Shown in pieces: positions 60,801-64,000 of a stretch of 64,000 nucleotides of DNA. Position numbers and translations under genes: made by a program. The stretch lies in contig NC_087377.1 in assembly GCF_963675165.1 (NCBI RefSeq), positions 1,637,501-1,701,500 of the forward strand, given 5' to 3'. Numbering within the stretch: position 1 is the first letter of the stretch; each line of letters begins with the position of its first letter. This DNA is from Halichondria panicea (Eukaryota > Porifera > Demospongiae > Suberitida > Halichondriidae). The notes beneath the pieces are model-generated. The model was given only the letters and a program-made list of their open reading frames with translations. It was not told the DNA's origin and ran no database searches.

Positions 60801-63800
60801 TTGCTGTTAGCATAATTATGTAGCTCTCATTATTGATCTAGTCGCTATGTAGAGTATGGCTACAGCAGCGTTAACATACATACAGTTCAAAGGTCAACTG
60901 CAAAGTAGCTAAGGTACTAGGGTGAACTATCAAGTAGCTAAGGTGAACTACTAGTTAGCGCTCAGGGCCACCGTACCTTTCGGTTATATACTGTGTTACA
61001 TGACTGGTTACTTGTACACCCTCATGCAGATACTCCAAATGGTTCCACACAACTTTCAACGGATGACCAAACCTTGTCAAGTGAGTAATAAGGGCATACA
61101 GTACATGGGGAGGAAAGTGGATCAATTTACCCCCCCCCCACATAATGTTAGGGACATCCCCCTGGCTCACTTTCCCCCACCCACTAACCTCTATAAAATT
61201 ATATGTGTATTCAATTACTACCTTGTATGATCGAGTATGCAAAGACAACGTGTATATAGCCACCCAGAATTCGATCACCTAAGAACACCTAATTAAACAA
61301 AAATTGTCTGAGAGTACATGCCCGTATAGTGTTCATTTTAACATTTCTGTGATTCTGATTATCTGTGAGTGTTATAGCTGAAGTCACGTATCATGTTATC
61401 ATGCACTAGCTAATAGCAGTATGTATTCATTTGGTGTTTCGCATTGTCAGCTTTGTCAACATTGCTGGTTGTGTTTGCAGGCACTCCATTGACTGAGGAA
61501 GACTCTGATGCTCTAGAAAAGCTGCTCCTAGACAAAAAAATCAAAAGATTTGTTAAAAGGACATATGAGGCAGTAGTCCACCACCTTCGTGAGGAGCTCG
61601 GACACGGGGAACTCGCCGACAACCTGAGAGCGAACCTCGACAAAGGTGGGTAGTAGTTGTAAGAGCCGTGGGTAGTAGTAGGTGGGTTGCTGTATTGAAG
61701 TTATACTCACCTGTGTTGAATATTGCATTGTACGAAGCCTCTCAAGATGAAAGGGGGTTATTTCACTTTAAATATACCGTTGATCTGGGTTTCTGAAAGA
61801 GACCTTTCAAACGATTATTTGAATAGCACGAAGGCATATTAACGTAATAACTGCCATGGTTATTAGTAGACCACATTTAATGATATTCGTACCTATTTGA
61901 TACCACAAATAACCACACTAAGTTATTAGGTTGACGGGTGGTGCATTAGGCTTCCCCATCGTGTATATGATATCAGTATTGGAAGTGTCATGTTGCGTGG
62001 TCTGCCTGAGGGCATCACTGATGCATGTTCATGTCGAAAGATTATTTTAAACGAAGGGCCTGCATGGGGTTATTTTATAGTTGAACATTTTTAGTACTGA
62101 GCTTTTCGAATGTGTCAATCCAAAACTTCGTCCGGGGATATAATTTGTTGCATGTGGCCAATGTAATAATAAACTTTGTTGATAACTGAATTTGAAAGAT
62201 CTCTTTCTAAGCTCTTAGAAAAAATAAAATTGAATCCACTATATATACCTGTAGTAGACTGTCGCTATTCCGGCTCTCTGAAGTACGGCCACCTCGATAT
62301 ACCGGCCATTTGGCTTGGCACAGAATGCTAGCTATAATTATGTTTACTGCACAAAACTCACCCTGAAGTACGGCCACTCGCTATTCCGTTTACCAGCCAG
62401 TGCTGTCTGTCCCAAACAAGGTTTTCAATGTAATTTTATACGTATATTACGGCCGGATATGACGTTTTGGGTGTGGTTTAGCAAATAAAATTGAATTACA
62501 CTTAAATAGAGAACAGAATGATTCATTATCCTACATTATCCTCGAGACAAGAACCGCAAAAGTAGTCATTAGATTCGAGGTATGGTCGTTTTTAAGCCGC
62601 GGCTATTTCCTGAGCTACAGCCACCTCGCTATTCCGGCCAAGCTGCATGGTCTAGAGGGTGACCGGATTAACGAGAGTCTACTGTACATTATATTCGGCT
62701 TCAGTCCAAATTGCCTGTGTATAGTTGTAATGTAAACTCTCAGTGCATGTCTGTACAATATCAATAACATAACGTGTTTGAGTGTATACAGTTTAATAAT
62801 TATTGCTCTTTCTTATATGCAGTGATTGGAGAGCAAAAGCGATATCTGAAGAAATTGGATGATCTGATGACTGACAAAGACACTATCTCCATGCAGTACC
62901 TCCGCCTCCTTCTTGTCGGGCCACCATTCGTGGGGAAAACAACAACTCTTGGCCGCTTACTGAAAGATATCGAAAACATTAGTTCTGCTGGAGACAAGGC
63001 AAAGCTACGCAGTACGCTACTCACCAATTGCCACCAAGTGGTCGCCTACATGAACAAAGATGCCACAGAATGGGTTTGTTCCAAAGACGTAGAAGAGGAA
63101 GCAAAGATTCTCTTTGGCTACATGTACAGTAGCAAGGTCGATGAAGTTCCGAGTGCCCCAACTGAGAAAAAGACAAAAACTGTCCCTGAAAGCGAAAAGC
63201 ACACAAGCATACCCAAGCCACTCTCTTATGAAAAGCCTCAGTCAAAGCCTCAAGAAGAAACACGCTCTGAAATACAAGAGAATGCTCACCAACAAAACAG
63301 GCTCATACCCATTAAAGCTAGATTACAAAAACTGATAAAGAACGGAAACTACTCTGAAATGGCCAAATGTCTCGGCAACACCTTGCTAAACATCAACGAT
63401 GTTGGAGGACAACCTGCCTTCCTAGAAATGCTACCAGCCCTATGTAATGGTCCGGCCATGTATCTAGTGTTCTTGGATCTAAGCAAGGAACTTGACGAAC
63501 CCTACGATATTCCCTTCAGTCGTGACGACACAGTCATTACTCCATTCAAAGCTGTACACACAGTGGAAGCCACAGTCTCTCAAATCCTCTCAGCAGTTGC
63601 CAGTATCCATCACGTCTCTCGAGAAGATGCCAAGTACAAAACCACCTCCAAATTGAGCGAGAAATTTGAAAAGTTCCAACAAGTTCATCCGGTAGCAGCT
63701 TTGATCGGTACTCACGTGGACAAGCTGGAGAATCCAAAAGAGAAAATCAAGCAGGTCAACGATGCTCTGAAAGCAACCACTCAAAAGTTTGCCGGGATTC

Positions 63801-64000
63801 TTGTATCACCTCCGCCAGATTCTGAATCTTCCTTTTTTGCCGTGGACAACTTTGCTGGAACGGAACAGTCTGACATTGCCCCGATTCGTGATTTCCTGAG
63901 CGATGTTTTTGCGTCTCATTTCAAGGATGCATCTCTGCCCATCAAACCGAAATGGCTCCTACTGGGCACACTACTGCGGATGGAGTACTCAATCGTGTCG
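56950..64000 (+). CDS. Ankyrin-repeat / Roc-like GTPase gene with mini-exon array (14 exons seen, 3' end beyond window)
   Basis: Exons: 56950-56972, 57213-57269, four mini-exons (57663-57692, 57820-57849, 57963-57992, 58082-58111), 58211-58533, 58921-59022, 59255-59362, 60199-60264, 60509-60550, 61030-61080, 61481-61645 and 62823-64000 (open). All have AG/GT borders. Phases are 2 through the mini-exons and 1 thereafter, so they join without a stop into at least 745 codons. Start: MATGQDSG. Residues ~27-66 are 10-residue acidic repeats and ~67-244 ankyrin repeats (PLHLACAGGSIQVVKYLVE, KTPLDYAVHY). A flexible linker runs to ~298, a charged helical segment (DALEKLLLDKKIKRFVKRTY) to ~352. Then a GTPase-like domain has P-loop GPPFVGKTTT (~384), DVGGQ switch II (~544) and GTHVDK in place of NKxD (~647), with a ~70-residue charged insert. 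Ankyrin plus Roc-like domains suggest an intracellular signalling or immune-type switch. A COR or Death domain may follow. Confidence 0.85.
57339..57564. mobile_element. Diverged copy of the 21.17 kb MITE, in intron 2
   Basis: It begins CAGGGTGTCATACAGGGATA, shares GGTATTGAAATAACAGTTGA with 21172-21335, and ends in a decayed TGACACCACCTG. It sits inside intron 2 of the ankyrin/GTPase gene. Confidence 0.75.
57600..58190 (+). repeat. Compound tandem array: 30-nt exon + conserved donor + CA run, four units
   Basis: Four units of 119-157 nt each contain a mini-exon, the donor and intron start GTAAGCAATTTGTTGAATT, CATGTCCCACACA (the fourth has CATGTCACACACG) and a CA-rich run leading to the next CACAG acceptor. 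Spacing from exon to exon is 157, 143 and 119 nt. The fourth unit has an altered acceptor (CAG|CAG) and donor (CAC|GTAAGC). Confidence 0.9.
59553..59650. repeat. ~100-bp element, copy 1 (intron)
   Basis: GCATACAGTACATGGGGATG … C-run … CCCCCTGGCTAACTTTCCCC. The ends are imperfect inverted repeats (GGGGA(T/G)GAAAGTGGA against CTTTCCCCC). The second copy is at 61089-61187 in a later intron of the same gene. Confidence 0.7.
60336..60975. repeat. Inverted repeat with ~230-nt arms enclosing an exon
   Basis: Arms at about 60336-60590 and 60757-60975 mirror each other. For example, CTACGGTGGCCATGAGCGCT pairs with AGCGCTCAGGGCCACCGTA, and TAACAGCAATGCAAGACGAG with its complement near 60795. The left arm contains the 42-nt exon 60509-60550. 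The right arm lacks about 55 nt there, having AATTATGC instead. Confidence 0.85.
61089..61187. repeat. ~100-bp element, copy 2 (intron)
   Basis: GGCATACAGTACATGGGGAG … CATAATGTTAGGGACATCCC … CTCACTTTCCCCC, matching 59553-59650 in direct orientation. Confidence 0.7.
62252..62695. mobile_element. Pogo/Tigger-like MITE in intron 13
   Basis: The left end TAGTAGACTGTCGCTATTCC and the right end GGATTAACGAGAGTCTACTG are imperfect inverted repeats. They resemble the CAGTAGA…CTCG…CCGG ends of pogo-type elements. Internally, ACGGCCACCTCG(A/C)TAT motifs occur three times in two orientations. No transposase is present, so it would be non-autonomous. Confidence 0.55.

Overview
The window looks like nuclear DNA of an early-branching animal, most likely a demosponge of the Amphimedon type. 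This is an inference from AT-rich DNA full of short ATAATTAT-like runs, short spliced introns, a Death domain, and an ankyrin plus Roc-like GTPase gene. I ran no database search; every identification comes from reading the sequence.

The dominant feature is a very large imperfect inverted repeat. About 16.5 kb at 6.73-23.23 kb (+) reappears in reverse orientation at 35.28-51.97 kb. A spacer of about 12 kb separates the arms. Short conserved anchors match closely, but the arms differ by many clean insertions and replacements. Left-only pieces: a 0.93 kb transposon-like element, a 164 bp MITE with target duplication, and blocks at 18.9-19.6, 20.2-21.1 and 14.25-15.8 kb. Right-only pieces: 2.84 kb at 42.2-45.0 kb, about 1.7 kb at 46.75-48.42 kb, and 0.5 kb at 50.35-50.87 kb. 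Each arm carries mostly broken or partial exons: a kinesin P-loop fragment, duplicated RRM exons and duplicated collagen-like cassettes. The structure is either a real diverging palindrome or two haplotypes joined head to head by assembly.

The spacer holds an unrecognised multi-exon gene on the minus strand (23.4-24.8 kb), two direct copies of the 0.9 kb element plus an inverted truncated third, and a 2.9 kb satellite (about 18 units of 140-170 bp, with two higher-order repeats). It also holds an intact piggyBac-type transposase (28.9-30.4 kb), a small basic-protein ORF (31.4-31.9 kb) and a 0.7 kb minisatellite (33.16-33.87 kb).

The left flank (1-6.7 kb) is a repeat graveyard: a 5'-truncated non-LTR retrotransposon tail with poly(A), a foldback element with long inverted ends, a broken tyrosine-recombinase-like gene and several minisatellites. 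The right flank (52-64 kb) is gene-bearing. It has a frameshifted Death-domain exon, a degraded Numb-associated-type kinase gene, and a well-supported gene of at least 14 exons (56.95 kb to beyond the window end). That gene encodes a tandem array of 10-residue repeats on separate 30-nt mini-exons, then ankyrin repeats, then a large Roc-like GTPase domain. All its exon phases join cleanly.
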